Below are positions 26,368 through 34,990 of a stretch of DNA of 64,000 nt, piece after piece. Each line of letters begins with the position of its first letter. The stretch's first letter is position 1. Made by a program: the position numbers and the translations under genes. Location: contig JAPWHF010000014.1 of NCBI GenBank assembly GCA_027214125.1, positions 38,702 to 102,701 on the forward strand. The letters are read 5' to 3'. Source of the DNA: Zoogloeaceae bacterium G21618-S1. Its GTDB lineage: Bacteria; Pseudomonadota; Gammaproteobacteria; Burkholderiales; Rhodocyclaceae. The notes under the pieces are model-generated. The model saw only the letters and a list, made by a program, of their open reading frames with translations, searched no databases and was not told the origin of the DNA.

Positions 26368-28305
26368 ATGGCAGGCATGCTCAACATTGGCATCACAGGT
26401 CTGAACGCCGCCCAGGCGTGGTTAAACACGACCAGCCATAACATCTCCAATGCCTCGACGCCCGGCTTCAGCCGGCAGACGGTCGGCCAGAGCACGCTCA
26501 CGCCGTTGTTCACCGGCGGTGGCTTCATTGGGCAGGGCACGCAGGTGGATTCGGTCAAACGGGTCTACAGCCAGTTTCTCGAAAACCAGGTGCTCACTGC
26601 CGACACCCGTCGCGCGTCGCTGAGCGCTTATGAAAGCCAGATTACGCAGATCGACAACCTGCTCGCCGATCCGACCGCGGGCTTGTCACCGGCCATCCAG
26701 AGCTTCTTCAAGGGTGTGCAGGAAGTGGCGGCGAATCCGTCGAGTGTGCCTGCACGGCAGGCGATGATTGCCTCCGGTGAATCGCTGGCGTCGCGGTTTC
26801 AGTATCTCGATGGACGCTTGCGTGACATCAGCGTTGGCGTCGAGGGCGAAATTGCCAGCACCGTCACGCAGATCAATGCGCACGCCAAGCAGCTGTCGGA
26901 GATCAATCAGCGCATTCTGGTGGCCGAGTCGGCCGGTCCCGGTACGCCGGCCAATGACTTGCACGACCTGCGCGCCACGGTGCTGAGTGATCTCAACAAG
27001 CTCATCCAGGTGAGCACGGTGACCGAAAGCAATGGCTCGCTCAGCGTGTTCATCGGTAGCGGGCAGCCTTTGGTGATCGGTGGACAGATCACCACGCTCA
27101 ATACCTCACCCAGCGTCGACAATCCCGAACAGCTCGCCGTCGGCCTGCAACTGATTGGTGGGGGCTCGGTGCAGATGCCCGAGACGCTGCTCACCGGCGG
27201 TTCGCTCGGCGGCCTGCTGGAGTTCCGCCGTGATGCGCTTGAAAGCGCCAAGAGCCAGCTTGGCCTGATCGCCGTTGGCTTGAGTGAGACGTTCAACGCC
27301 CAGCATCGGCTTGGGCAGGATCTGGATGGCGCGCTCGGGCTCGATTTTTTCAAGCCGCTGAGTCCGGGCATTCGTCCGCTCAACAATGCAACGACCGCCC
27401 CGACGGTTGCCTTTGGCAATGTGGCCAACCTCACCGGCGACAATTACCGTCTCACCTATACCAACACGACGGGCGCCTACACGCTGGTCAATGCACGTAC
27501 CGGGGCGAGCGTGGCCTCAGCCGCCAGCGTGGGGCTGACGATTACCCCGCCGGGCACGACCGTCAGCGGTGAACAGTTTGTCATTGAGCCCACTCGCGAG
27601 GCCGGGGCCAACATCAGCGTCGGCCTGGGTGATACGCGCCTGGTGGCCGCGGCCGGTCCGGTGCGTGCGCTGGTGGCCGGCAACAATACCGGCACGGGTG
27701 CCGTGAGCGGTGTGAACGTGACCAGCACGGCCGGATTTGCCACAGGTTCGCCGCATATCGGCGGGCACACCTTGCAGTTCAATGGCCTGACCAACCGGTA
27801 CGATGTGCGCGATGCCGGCAACACGCTGATCGGCAGCATTGCCTACAACCCGGCCACCGATTCGGCCGGCGTGACGCGGACGCTGCCCGGTGCGCTCGGC
27901 GGCATCGATATCAAGCTCGCCGGAGTGCCGGTCACGGGGGATCGCATCACGCTCGAAAGCAATACCAGCGGCGTGGCCGACAACACCAATGCGGTGGCGC
28001 TGAGCGCTCTGCAGACAGCCAAGACCTTGTTGGCAGGGGGCGGTACGCCCACGTCGAGTTATCAATCCACATATTCGAATCTGGTCAGCAATATTGGCAA
28101 CAAGACCAGCGAGGTCAAGGTCAGCCGTGCCGCGCAAGACACGCTGGTCGGCCAGGCCACGGCCAGCCGCGAAGCGTTGTCCGGCGTGAATCTCGACGAA
28201 GAGGCCGCGAACCTCATCCGCTTCCAGCAGGCCTACCAGGCCTCGGCGCGGGTGATGTCGATCGCCTCCAGCCTATTTGACGAAATTCTCTCCATCGCGC
28301 GCTAA
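26368..28305 (+). CDS. flgK: Flagellar hook-associated protein FlgK (HAP1)
   Basis: A 645-residue hook-filament junction protein, longer than Salmonella FlgK (553). The N-terminal axial motif is GLNAAQAWLNTTSHNISNAS and the C-terminal one is NLDEEAANLIRFQQAYQASA. The middle (about residues 340-560) is Thr/Gly/Ala-rich and probably forms surface-exposed domains that account for the extra length. It is bound before export by FlgN. RBS GAGGA lies 6-10 bases before the ATG; a sigma-54 promoter lies upstream. Confidence 0.94.
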   Translation: MAGMLNIGITGLNAAQAWLNTTSHNISNASTPGFSRQTVGQSTLTPLFTGGGFIGQGTQVDSVKRVYSQFLENQVLTADTRRASLSAYESQITQIDNLLADPTAGLSPAIQSFFKGVQEVAANPSSVPARQAMIASGESLASRFQYLDGRLRDISVGVEGEIASTVTQINAHAKQLSEINQRILVAESAGPGTPANDLHDLRATVLSDLNKLIQVSTVTESNGSLSVFIGSGQPLVIGGQITTLNTSPSVDNPEQLAVGLQLIGGGSVQMPETLLTGGSLGGLLEFRRDALESAKSQLGLIAVGLSETFNAQHRLGQDLDGALGLDFFKPLSPGIRPLNNATTAPTVAFGNVANLTGDNYRLTYTNTTGAYTLVNARTGASVASAASVGLTITPPGTTVSGEQFVIEPTREAGANISVGLGDTRLVAAAGPVRALVAGNNTGTGAVSGVNVTSTAGFATGSPHIGGHTLQFNGLTNRYDVRDAGNTLIGSIAYNPATDSAGVTRTLPGALGGIDIKLAGVPVTGDRITLESNTSGVADNTNAVALSALQTAKTLLAGGGTPTSSYQSTYSNLVSNIGNKTSEVKVSRAAQDTLVGQATASREALSGVNLDEEAANLIRFQQAYQASARVMSIASSLFDEILSIAR

Positions 28306-28330
28306 GGCAGCGAAAAGCAGGAGCCCGATC

Positions 28331-29494
28331 ATGCGAATCAGTACCAGTATGCTGTATCAGACCGGCGTCAAAACGATACAGGAGCAGACCGCGCAGTTGC
28401 TGCAGACCCAGCAGCAAGTGGCGACCGGTCGGCGCATCATCGCCCCGTCCGACGACCCGATTGCGTCGGCGCGCGCGCTGGAAATCAGCCAGTCGAAGGG
28501 CATTAACGCCCAGCAGCAGATCAATCAGGGCTACGCCAAGGATTCGCTTGGCCTGCTTGAAAACAAGCTGTCGGCCGTCGAAGAGCTGCTCATTCACACG
28601 CGTACCCGCGCGGTCGAGGCCGGTAACGGCACCTATGCCCCGAGCGAGCTGAAGGCACTCGCCACCGATGTGCGTGCCAGTTTCGATTCCATGCTGGCCC
28701 TGGCCAACAGCCAGAACGGGCAGGGCGAATACCTGTTTTCGGGTTACCAGGCCGATGTGAAACCCTATGTCGGCACGCTCGATGGCGTGAGCTACCAGGG
28801 TGACCAGGGGCAGCGCACGCTGCAGGTGTCGCCCTCGCGGCTCATGCCGGTCAGCAACGCAGGCAGCGATGTGTTCAATTCCGTGCGGCAAGACCCCGGC
28901 AAGTTTTTTGCCGTGCCGGTCGCCCCCAACGGCGGCACCGGCCATATTGCCCAGACGCAGACCACCGGCGCCTACACCGGCACCCGTTACGACATTCAGT
29001 GGGATGGCACCAATTACAACGTTACCGACGCCGATACCGGTGCCGCGGTGGTCAGCCAGAGCGGCCCCACGCTGACATTTGGTGCCGTGCAGCTGGAGAT
29101 GGGTGGCGTGCCCAACCCGGGTGACAGCTTCGAGGTCGGCCCGCGTGCCAACGTCTTCAATATGTATACCAACATGGTCCGCGCGCTCGAAAATCCGTCG
29201 GCCACTGTCGGCATCCAGGGCGCGGTCGCCCAGGCCATTGAAGGTATGGACCGCAGCCTTGACCAGGCGCTGACCGTGCGCGCCTCGGTCGGCTCGCGCA
29301 TGGTCGAGCTGACCACGCTCGAGTCGGTCAGTGGTGACCTCGATATCCAGTACGCCCAGACGCTCTCGCGCCTGCAAGATGTCGATTACACCGAGGCGGT
29401 GAGCAACCTCACCTTGCAGCAGACCTATCTGCAAGCCTCGCAGCAGTCCTTCCTGCGTATCAACCAGCTCAGCCTCTTCAACTACCTCGGCTAA
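28331..29494 (+). CDS. flgL: Flagellar hook-associated protein FlgL (HAP3)
   Basis: A 387-residue flagellin-like junction protein. It starts MRISTSMLYQTGVKTIQEQT and has VATGRRIIAPSDDPIASARA, the conserved FlgL/flagellin D1 region; the C-terminal helix is VDYTEAVSNLTLQQTYLQAS. Length exceeds Salmonella FlgL (317) through a longer variable centre. ATG 28331 is used because it gives the canonical MRIST start and has AGGAG 9-13 bases upstream. Confidence 0.94.
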   Translation: MRISTSMLYQTGVKTIQEQTAQLLQTQQQVATGRRIIAPSDDPIASARALEISQSKGINAQQQINQGYAKDSLGLLENKLSAVEELLIHTRTRAVEAGNGTYAPSELKALATDVRASFDSMLALANSQNGQGEYLFSGYQADVKPYVGTLDGVSYQGDQGQRTLQVSPSRLMPVSNAGSDVFNSVRQDPGKFFAVPVAPNGGTGHIAQTQTTGAYTGTRYDIQWDGTNYNVTDADTGAAVVSQSGPTLTFGAVQLEMGGVPNPGDSFEVGPRANVFNMYTNMVRALENPSATVGIQGAVAQAIEGMDRSLDQALTVRASVGSRMVELTTLESVSGDLDIQYAQTLSRLQDVDYTEAVSNLTLQQTYLQASQQSFLRINQLSLFNYLG

Positions 29495-29495
29495 G

Positions 29496-29966
29496 ATGCG
29501 CGCCGCCCGCCCACTTCTCGCCATCGCTGCGCTCGCCATTGCCGGTTGCAGTAGCGTGCCCAACCCCAGTCTCGGCGAAGGCCCCAGTACCCAGTGGCTG
29601 CTGGCGCCGGCCGCCGCCATCACGGTGATCGAAAGCGGCTATACCACCAACCCGCAGATCGCCACCATGGTGGCCGCGTGGGCCTTGGTCGACCCGCTCG
29701 CCCCCAACTGGCAGATCCAGGCCACGCGGGTCGACGAGCGCAATGTGCGCTTCCGTCTCCAGCACAAACTGCTGCACACCGGCGGCGAGGGCGAAGCCCG
29801 CCAGGTGCTCCGCCGCAACGCCGAGCGCATCACCGAGCAAGAAGGTTTCAGCGAATACGAGATCGTGCGCTTTGAAGAAGGCATCGACTCCACCCGCCCG
29901 TTTGCCCGGCGTACTGCCATCGCCGATGTGCGCATGCTCAGGGGTCGATCGCTGCCGGGGCTTTAG
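29496..29966 (+). CDS. Hypothetical lipoprotein downstream of flgL
   Basis: A 156-residue protein whose ATG comes one base after the flgL stop, so the two are probably coupled. The N-terminus is a lipoprotein signal with lipobox AIAGC (Cys18) followed by SS. The body is predicted soluble with a region AITVIESGYTTNPQIATMVA and a C-terminal Arg/Glu-rich stretch. I do not recognise a family. Location at the end of flgKL suggests, but does not prove, an envelope role linked to the flagellum. Confidence 0.7.
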   Translation: MRAARPLLAIAALAIAGCSSVPNPSLGEGPSTQWLLAPAAAITVIESGYTTNPQIATMVAAWALVDPLAPNWQIQATRVDERNVRFRLQHKLLHTGGEGEARQVLRRNAERITEQEGFSEYEIVRFEEGIDSTRPFARRTAIADVRMLRGRSLPGL

Positions 29967-30159
29967 GGTAGACCACCCGCCGCCTCTCGCCTGTCGGTGT
30001 GCCCGACGCAGCAACGGTGGCTCGTCACCTGCTACCGTCAGCCAATGTTATGGCAAGCGCTGGCTGCGGCTGGCGTATGCCAACACGCATCGATAGTGCT
30101 TTACTCCGCCGCCGCGAGCGTTGAACATAGCCCGCTTTTGCGGGTAAGGCGCGGCGGCG

Positions 30160-30561
30160 ATGAAAGTTTCCCCGGTGTTGATGATGTGGCTGACGCTCTT
30201 CTGTGCGCCAGTGCAGGCGGCAGACATGGATGCGTTCTTCGCGGATGCGAATAACGAAAAAGGCTTTGTGACCTCGAAAGCGGCCGGGCAGATTGTTGCG
30301 GGGCGTCAGCGCATGGCAGCGATGTGCGCCGAGGCGAAAGCAAGGCATCCGGCAGCAGACTGCACCTGTGTTGAGCGCGAGCTGGCGCAGGTGTCTGACC
30401 GCGCGTTTTATTATGAAAGCGTGCTGGCGTATCGGGAATACCGGGAAAAGCTAGAGGCGCTTGAGGCGGATGACAAGGCGCTGTATGCGCAACGCAAGCA
30501 GCGGCACGCGCAGCGGATGAGTTTGTCGCGCCGTCTCGAGACGGCGTGTGGAAAGTTTTGA
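30160..30561 (+). CDS. Hypothetical secreted protein
   Basis: A 133-residue protein with a Sec signal peptide (MKVSPVLMMWLTLFCAPVQA). The mature part has four cysteines (including CTC), is strongly helical and rich in charged residues (EKLEALEADDKALYAQRKQR). No family is recognised. A short hairpin (AGCCCGC/GCGGGTA, about 30129-30147) lies just upstream. It is independent of the flgKL unit in spacing (about 190 bases). Confidence 0.55.
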   Translation: MKVSPVLMMWLTLFCAPVQAADMDAFFADANNEKGFVTSKAAGQIVAGRQRMAAMCAEAKARHPAADCTCVERELAQVSDRAFYYESVLAYREYREKLEALEADDKALYAQRKQRHAQRMSLSRRLETACGKF

Positions 30562-30594
30562 TCGGCCCGGTGGGCTGCGTTTGATAGGGCGGCG

Positions 30595-30810
30595 ATGATG
30601 CGCGATGTGGTGATTACGGTGGAGCCGGTTGAGCTCTACAAAATCCTGAAATTTGAAGGCCTGGTGGGCAGCGGTGGCGAGGCGAAGACGGCTGTGGCCG
30701 AGGGTCGGGTGCGGGTCAATGGTGAGGTTGAAACCCGTAAACGGCGGCAGATCGTGGCCGGCGACGTGCTGGGTTTCGCCGGCGAGACGATTCGTATCGT
30801 GCGGGCTTAG
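30595..30810 (+). CDS. S4-type RNA-binding protein (YbcJ family)
   Basis: A 71-residue protein that is essentially one S4 domain: ELYKILKFEGLVGSGGEAKT, then VAEGRVRVNGEVETRKRRQI and AGDVLGFAGETIRIV. This is the YbcJ/YaaA-type small RNA-binding fold. It is followed four bases later by a UPF0178 gene, suggesting co-expression. RNA targets are unknown. Confidence 0.85.
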   Translation: MMRDVVITVEPVELYKILKFEGLVGSGGEAKTAVAEGRVRVNGEVETRKRRQIVAGDVLGFAGETIRIVRA

Positions 30811-30813
30811 GGC

Positions 30814-31275
30814 GTGGCGATGCAGATATGGGTCGACGCCGATGCCTGCCCGGTGGTGATCAAGGAGATTCTGTTCCGGGCGGCCGATCGCGCCAAGGTG
30901 ATGACCACGCTGGTGGCCAACCAGATGGTGCGGGTGCCGCCGTCGCGGTTTATCAAGATGGTGCAGGTGTCGTCGGGTTTTGATGTGGCGGACAACGAAA
31001 TCGTCAAACGCCTTGAGCCGGGCGACCTGGTGATTACCGCCGACATTCCGCTGGCGGCGGATGTGATCGAGAAGGGCGGCCATGCGTTGAATCCGCGCGG
31101 CGAGTTTTACTCGGCGGAGAACATCCGCTCGCTGCTGAACATGCGTGACTTCATGGACACGCTGCGCTCCAGCGGTGTCGATACCGGCGGGCCGCCGGCC
31201 TTCAGTCAGGGCGATCGCAAGGCCTTTGCCAGCCATCTCGATCGCTTCCTGGCGCGCCACGCACCCCGCGGTTGA
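30814..31275 (+). CDS. YaiI/YqxD family protein (UPF0178, NYN-like)
   Basis: A 153-residue protein with the family signature [20 protein letters not shown], then [20 protein letters not shown] and [20 protein letters not shown]. The acidic residues (DADACP, DN, TADIP) resemble the PIN/NYN nuclease active site, so an RNase role is possible. It ends two bases before the convergent TRAP permease gene. Confidence 0.88.
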   Translation: MAMQIWVDADACPVVIKEILFRAADRAKVMTTLVANQMVRVPPSRFIKMVQVSSGFDVADNEIVKRLEPGDLVITADIPLAADVIEKGGHALNPRGEFYSAENIRSLLNMRDFMDTLRSSGVDTGGPPAFSQGDRKAFASHLDRFLARHAPRG

Positions 31276-31277
31276 TC

Positions 31278-33887
31278 TCAGGCGGCGGGCGCGTTGGCAG
31301 CGAGTTCGGCCAGCGCTGCGCGACGCCGTTTCTGTTGGCGCACCACCCAGGCAATGAGCGCCAGTGCGGGCAGGAACATCCATTCCTGCGCCGGTCGGTC
31401 GCTTGGCACCTCGACCGCATCAATCCGGAATCCCCCTTGAATACCGAGCTTGGCGGCCTGGCTGCCGAATTCGACGCGCGTGATGGTGAAGCCGGTGTCG
31501 CTGATCACCGTGCCGACGCCGCTGTCGGCGAGGCGTCGGGTAGCGCTGGCCGCCGGCGCGCCGAGGGGCAGCAATACGCCGCGCTCGACCTCGTCACCCT
31601 CGATGGTGGTGCCGCTCAAGAACACTCGCATTCGCGCGTCGGGCGGTGCATTGACGATGGCCGCCTCGGCCTCGGCGCCGGTGAGCTGATCGTAAGGTGC
31701 GATGAGCGGGTCCATGAACATGCCGGGGTTGAACAGCATGAACACCGCCAGCAGCATCACCAAGCGCTCGCGGCCGGTGCTCTTGATCAGCAGCCAGCCC
31801 TGATTCACCGAGATAAACGCAAAGCCCGCCAGCGTGGCGCTGCCGAGCGTGATGAGGGTGTGGCCGATGCCCTCCACTCCGATCAGCAGCAGCTTCGGGT
31901 TGAGCACGAACATGAAGGGCAGCAAGACCATGCGCATCGAGTAGCGGAAGGCGATGAAGCCGGTCTTGATCGGGTCGGCCAGCGCGATGCTCGCCGCGGC
32001 GTAGGAGGCGAGCCCCACCGGCGGGGTGATGTCGGCCATCAAGCCAAAATAGAACACGAACAGGTGGGCGGCGATGAGCGGAACGAGCAGACCGTTTTGC
32101 GCCCCCAGTGCGACGATGACCGGCGCCATCAGTGAGGACACGACGATGTAGTTGGCGGTGGTCGGCAGGCCCATGCCCAGCACCAGGCAGATCAGCGCCA
32201 CCAGCACCAGCATGAGGATGATGTTTCCGCCCGACAGCGCAGTGACCAGATCGGTCATCACCAGACCGATGCCGGTGAGTGTGACGGTGCCGACAATGAT
32301 GCCGGCGGTGGCCGTGGCAATGGCGACGGTGACCATGTTGCGCGCGCCCGCCGCCATGCCGTCGACCAGGTCCTGCGCGCCGCGCCAGGCCGAGGCGCGA
32401 ATACCGCCGTCGCCTCGAAACCACGCCAGGATCGGACGCTGGGTGAGCACGATGAAAGCCAGGAACAGCGTCGCCCAGAAGGCTGCGCGGGTGGGCGAGA
32501 GCTGCTCGACCACCAGGTTCCAGACCAGCGCACCGACCGGTAGCAAGAAGTAGAGCCCAGAGCGCACCGTCGGCCCGAAGGCGGGCAGGGCGGTAATCGG
32601 CTGGTCGGCGGAATCGTCGATGCCGGCAAAGGGCGCGCTCAGGCGCAGCAGTACGAGATAGGCCACCAGCAGCAGGGCGGCCATCACCGCGAAGGAGATC
32701 TGCGGTAGCGCGGCATGCACGATGCTGCCAATGATGGACACCGCGGCAATCACCCCGGCAATGCCCAGAAAACCGAGCGAGAAGTTGGCCAGCGAGCGCT
32801 GCCAGCGGGGCGAGTGACGGCGGGGCAGGCCGCGCAGATTGGCCTTCACCGCCTCCAGATGAACGATGTACATCAGGCCAAGGTAGGACACCAGCGCCGA
32901 AATGAGCGCGTGCTTGAGCACCTGCACATAGGGCACGCCGACATACTCGACCATCAGAAAGGCCGCGGCGCCCATCACCGGCGGCATGACCTGACCGTTG
33001 ACCGAGGCAGCCACCTCGATGGCGGCGGCCTTTTCGGCCGGGTAGCCGACGCGCTTGATGAGCGGGATGGTGAGCGGGCCGGTGGTCACCACATTGGTGA
33101 TCGACGAGCCGGAAATCAGCCCGGTGGCCGCCGAGGCCACCACTGCCGCCTTGGCCGGCCCGCCGCGCAAATGGCCGAGAAGCGCCACCGCGCTGCGAAT
33201 GAAGTAGCTGCCCGCGCCGGCGGTTTCGAGCAGCGCACCGAACAGCACAAACAGGAAGATGAAGCCGGCCGACACGCCCAGCGCAACGCCGAATACGCCC
33301 TCGGTGCCCAGCCACAGATGGCCCATGGTATGGCTGAACGAGGCGCCCTTGTGGGCGATCAGATCGGGCATCAGCTCGCCGAAGAAGATGTAGATGAGCA
33401 GCGTCAGCGCCAGGCCGACCATGGGCAGTCCGAGCACGCGGCGGGTCGCTTCGAGCAGCAGGGTGAGGCCGATGGCGGCGATACCCACCTCGAACAGCGA
33501 GGGGTTGCCCACATGCTCGCTGACCGATTCGTAGAACAGGGCCAGATAGCCCGCGCTCAGTGCTGCCATCGCCGCCAGCACGATGTCGGCGCGCGGGACG
33601 TCGGGGCTGCGCTTACGGCGCACGACCGGGTAGGCGAGCAGCGCCAGGAAGACGGCAAAGGCCAGGTGCAGCGAGCGGATGCGCGCTTCGTTGAGCGCCA
33701 GCACGCCCAGCCATTCGGGCAGCGGCGAGGCCACCCACAGCTGAAACATCGACCACGCCAGACCGGTATATGCGAGTACATGCGCCATGTGTCCGGTGGG
33801 CACGCGCAGCCCCATGGCGATATTGGCCGCGCGGATGCGTGGCGTGATCGCGGCTGGTTCGGGGGGGTGCTCGTCCGCAGCGCTCAT
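31278..33887 (-). CDS. TRAP transporter fused permease (DctQM type)
   Basis: A 869-residue inner-membrane protein, a 4TM small permease fused to a 12TM large permease. Typical blocks are GPLTIPLIKRVGYPAEKAAA and EVAASVNGQVMPPVMGAAAF, then LGMGLPTTANYIVVSSLMAP and a DITPPVGLASYAAASIA segment. The C-terminus has an extra soluble domain (DTGFTITRVEFGSQAAKLGI, PDZ/DUF3394-like) and two final membrane segments. ATG 33887 is chosen; the frame extends further upstream. Such permeases work with TAXI-type binding proteins; none is encoded nearby. Confidence 0.88.
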   Translation of the reverse strand: MSAADEHPPEPAAITPRIRAANIAMGLRVPTGHMAHVLAYTGLAWSMFQLWVASPLPEWLGVLALNEARIRSLHLAFAVFLALLAYPVVRRKRSPDVPRADIVLAAMAALSAGYLALFYESVSEHVGNPSLFEVGIAAIGLTLLLEATRRVLGLPMVGLALTLLIYIFFGELMPDLIAHKGASFSHTMGHLWLGTEGVFGVALGVSAGFIFLFVLFGALLETAGAGSYFIRSAVALLGHLRGGPAKAAVVASAATGLISGSSITNVVTTGPLTIPLIKRVGYPAEKAAAIEVAASVNGQVMPPVMGAAAFLMVEYVGVPYVQVLKHALISALVSYLGLMYIVHLEAVKANLRGLPRRHSPRWQRSLANFSLGFLGIAGVIAAVSIIGSIVHAALPQISFAVMAALLLVAYLVLLRLSAPFAGIDDSADQPITALPAFGPTVRSGLYFLLPVGALVWNLVVEQLSPTRAAFWATLFLAFIVLTQRPILAWFRGDGGIRASAWRGAQDLVDGMAAGARNMVTVAIATATAGIIVGTVTLTGIGLVMTDLVTALSGGNIILMLVLVALICLVLGMGLPTTANYIVVSSLMAPVIVALGAQNGLLVPLIAAHLFVFYFGLMADITPPVGLASYAAASIALADPIKTGFIAFRYSMRMVLLPFMFVLNPKLLLIGVEGIGHTLITLGSATLAGFAFISVNQGWLLIKSTGRERLVMLLAVFMLFNPGMFMDPLIAPYDQLTGAEAEAAIVNAPPDARMRVFLSGTTIEGDEVERGVLLPLGAPAASATRRLADSGVGTVISDTGFTITRVEFGSQAAKLGIQGGFRIDAVEVPSDRPAQEWMFLPALALIAWVVRQQKRRRAALAELAANAPAA

Positions 33888-34081
33888 TTGCGTGCCTGGC
33901 TCCCTGAGTAGGGCGGTCTGTGCCGCTTGTCGGGTGTTGCTCGCCGGCAACACAGCTGTGCCGGTTCAGTATCTTTGGCCGATCAGGGGGCGGTCAAGGG
34001 GGGCGGCCGGGGTCGCGGGTTTCTGGCGCTGACCTGCTTGACGAGGTGGTGCTCGGCGGGGCGTGTCGGCCGCTGATTTCG

Positions 34082-34097
34082 TGGCACGAATTGTGCG
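34082..34097 (+). promoter_or_regulatory. Sigma-54 promoter of nasT
   Basis: TGGCACGAATTGTGCG: GG (34083-34084), 10 bases, GC (34095-34096), matching TGGCACG-N4-TTGC at nearly all positions. Transcription would start near 34108, about 19 bases before the nasT ATG. It predicts nitrogen-limited (NtrC) control of the antiterminator itself. Confidence 0.75.
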
Positions 34098-34126
34098 ATA
34101 CAGCAGGGCGTGCCTCCGGGAAAAAG

Positions 34127-34705
34127 ATGATGCTCAAAGTGCTTGTTGTCGATGAATCCAGTGACCGTGCCGACGAGATCTGTCTCAGTCTCGTCCGTGC
34201 CGGCTATCTGGTGTCGGCGGTCCTGCCCAACGCCATGGACTTGCCGCGTCATGTCGAGGCGATGTCGCCGGACGTGATCCTGATCGACACCGAATCGCCC
34301 AGCCGCGACACGCTCGAACACCTGTCGGCCATCAACCGTGCCAACCCGCGGCCGGTGCTGCTGTTCTCGCGTGAGCGCGACGCGCAGATCATCCGCAGTG
34401 CCTTGCGCGCCGGGGTGGCGGCCTATGTGGCCGAGACCGTGGCGCCCGAGCGTCTGGGCGCAGTGGTGGAGGTGGCGCTGGCTCAGTTCGAGGAGCATCA
34501 GAACCTGCGGCAGGAGCGTGACGAGGCGGCGCAGCGGCTGTCCGAGCGGGTCACCATCGAACGCGCCAAGGGGCTGCTGATGAAGGCGCGCGCGCTGGAC
34601 GAAGATGCGGCCTATCACGCGCTGCGGCGCCTCGCCATGGCGCGTGGGCGCAAGCTGGTGGAGATTGCGCAGGGCGTTGTCGATGGGGCCAGCCTGTTGA
34701 TGTAG
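34127..34705 (+). CDS. nasT: ANTAR-domain antiterminator NasT
   Basis: A 192-residue response-regulator-like protein. The receiver domain starts LKVLVVDESSDRADEICLSL with the phosphoacceptor-position Asp in DVILIDTESPS. A coiled-coil linker (EEHQNLRQERDEAAQRLSER) leads to the ANTAR domain, with ERAKGLLMKARALDEDAAYH and the conserved AMARGRKLVEIAQGVV. ANTAR binds paired RNA hairpins to prevent termination. Such hairpins lie 150 bases downstream in the nrtA leader. Its usual inhibitor NasS (a soluble nitrate-binding protein) is not encoded in the window. Confidence 0.9.
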   Translation: MMLKVLVVDESSDRADEICLSLVRAGYLVSAVLPNAMDLPRHVEAMSPDVILIDTESPSRDTLEHLSAINRANPRPVLLFSRERDAQIIRSALRAGVAAYVAETVAPERLGAVVEVALAQFEEHQNLRQERDEAAQRLSERVTIERAKGLLMKARALDEDAAYHALRRLAMARGRKLVEIAQGVVDGASLLM

Positions 34706-34739
34706 GGCTTGCCCCGAAGTGGGGCGAAAGTGATTTTGG

Positions 34740-34756
34740 TGCACTGCCGCAGTGCT
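34740..34756. promoter_or_regulatory. NtrC-like enhancer site
   Basis: TGCACTGCCGCAGTGCT closely follows the NtrC consensus TGCAC-N7-GTGCA. It is centred about 100 bases before the predicted nrtA transcription start, the usual distance for a sigma-54 activator. Confidence 0.65.
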
Positions 34757-34819
34757 CGACAGGGTGCTTCAGCGCTGAAAATCAGGGGCAACGCCCCGGT
34801 CCGCAACAATTGTTAAAAC

Positions 34820-34835
34820 TGGCACGCTCTTCGCT
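34820..34835 (+). promoter_or_regulatory. Sigma-54 promoter of the nrtABD operon
   Basis: TGGCACGCTCTTCGCT: GG (34821-34822), 10 bases, GC (34833-34834). Transcription would start near 34846, leaving a leader of about 145 bases before nrtA that contains the NasT target. Confidence 0.8.
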
Positions 34836-34852
34836 AATGGGTGTGTGAGGCG

Positions 34853-34954
34853 GAATCAACGGCGATTCTGCACAGAGAATGATCTCGGACAACGGTGTCC
34901 ATCGAGAGCAGGTACGCGACAGGCGTGCCGGCCTTCGGTGCGACGCCGTTTTTT
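34853..34954 (+). promoter_or_regulatory. NasT/ANTAR RNA leader with terminator
   Basis: Two small hairpins share the ANTAR hexaloop rule (A at position 1, G at position 4). P1 has stem GAATC/GATTC (34853-34868) and loop AACGGC. P2 has stem GGAC/GTCC (34887-34900), extendable to TCTCG/CGAGA, and loop AACGGT. They precede a terminator with stem GGCGT/ACGCC (34922-34947) and six T (34949-34954). NasT bound to P1 and P2 would let polymerase pass into nrtA. Confidence 0.85.
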
Positions 34955-34990
34955 ATTGCCTCAATGATTTGAACCCCTGGAGATGACGCC

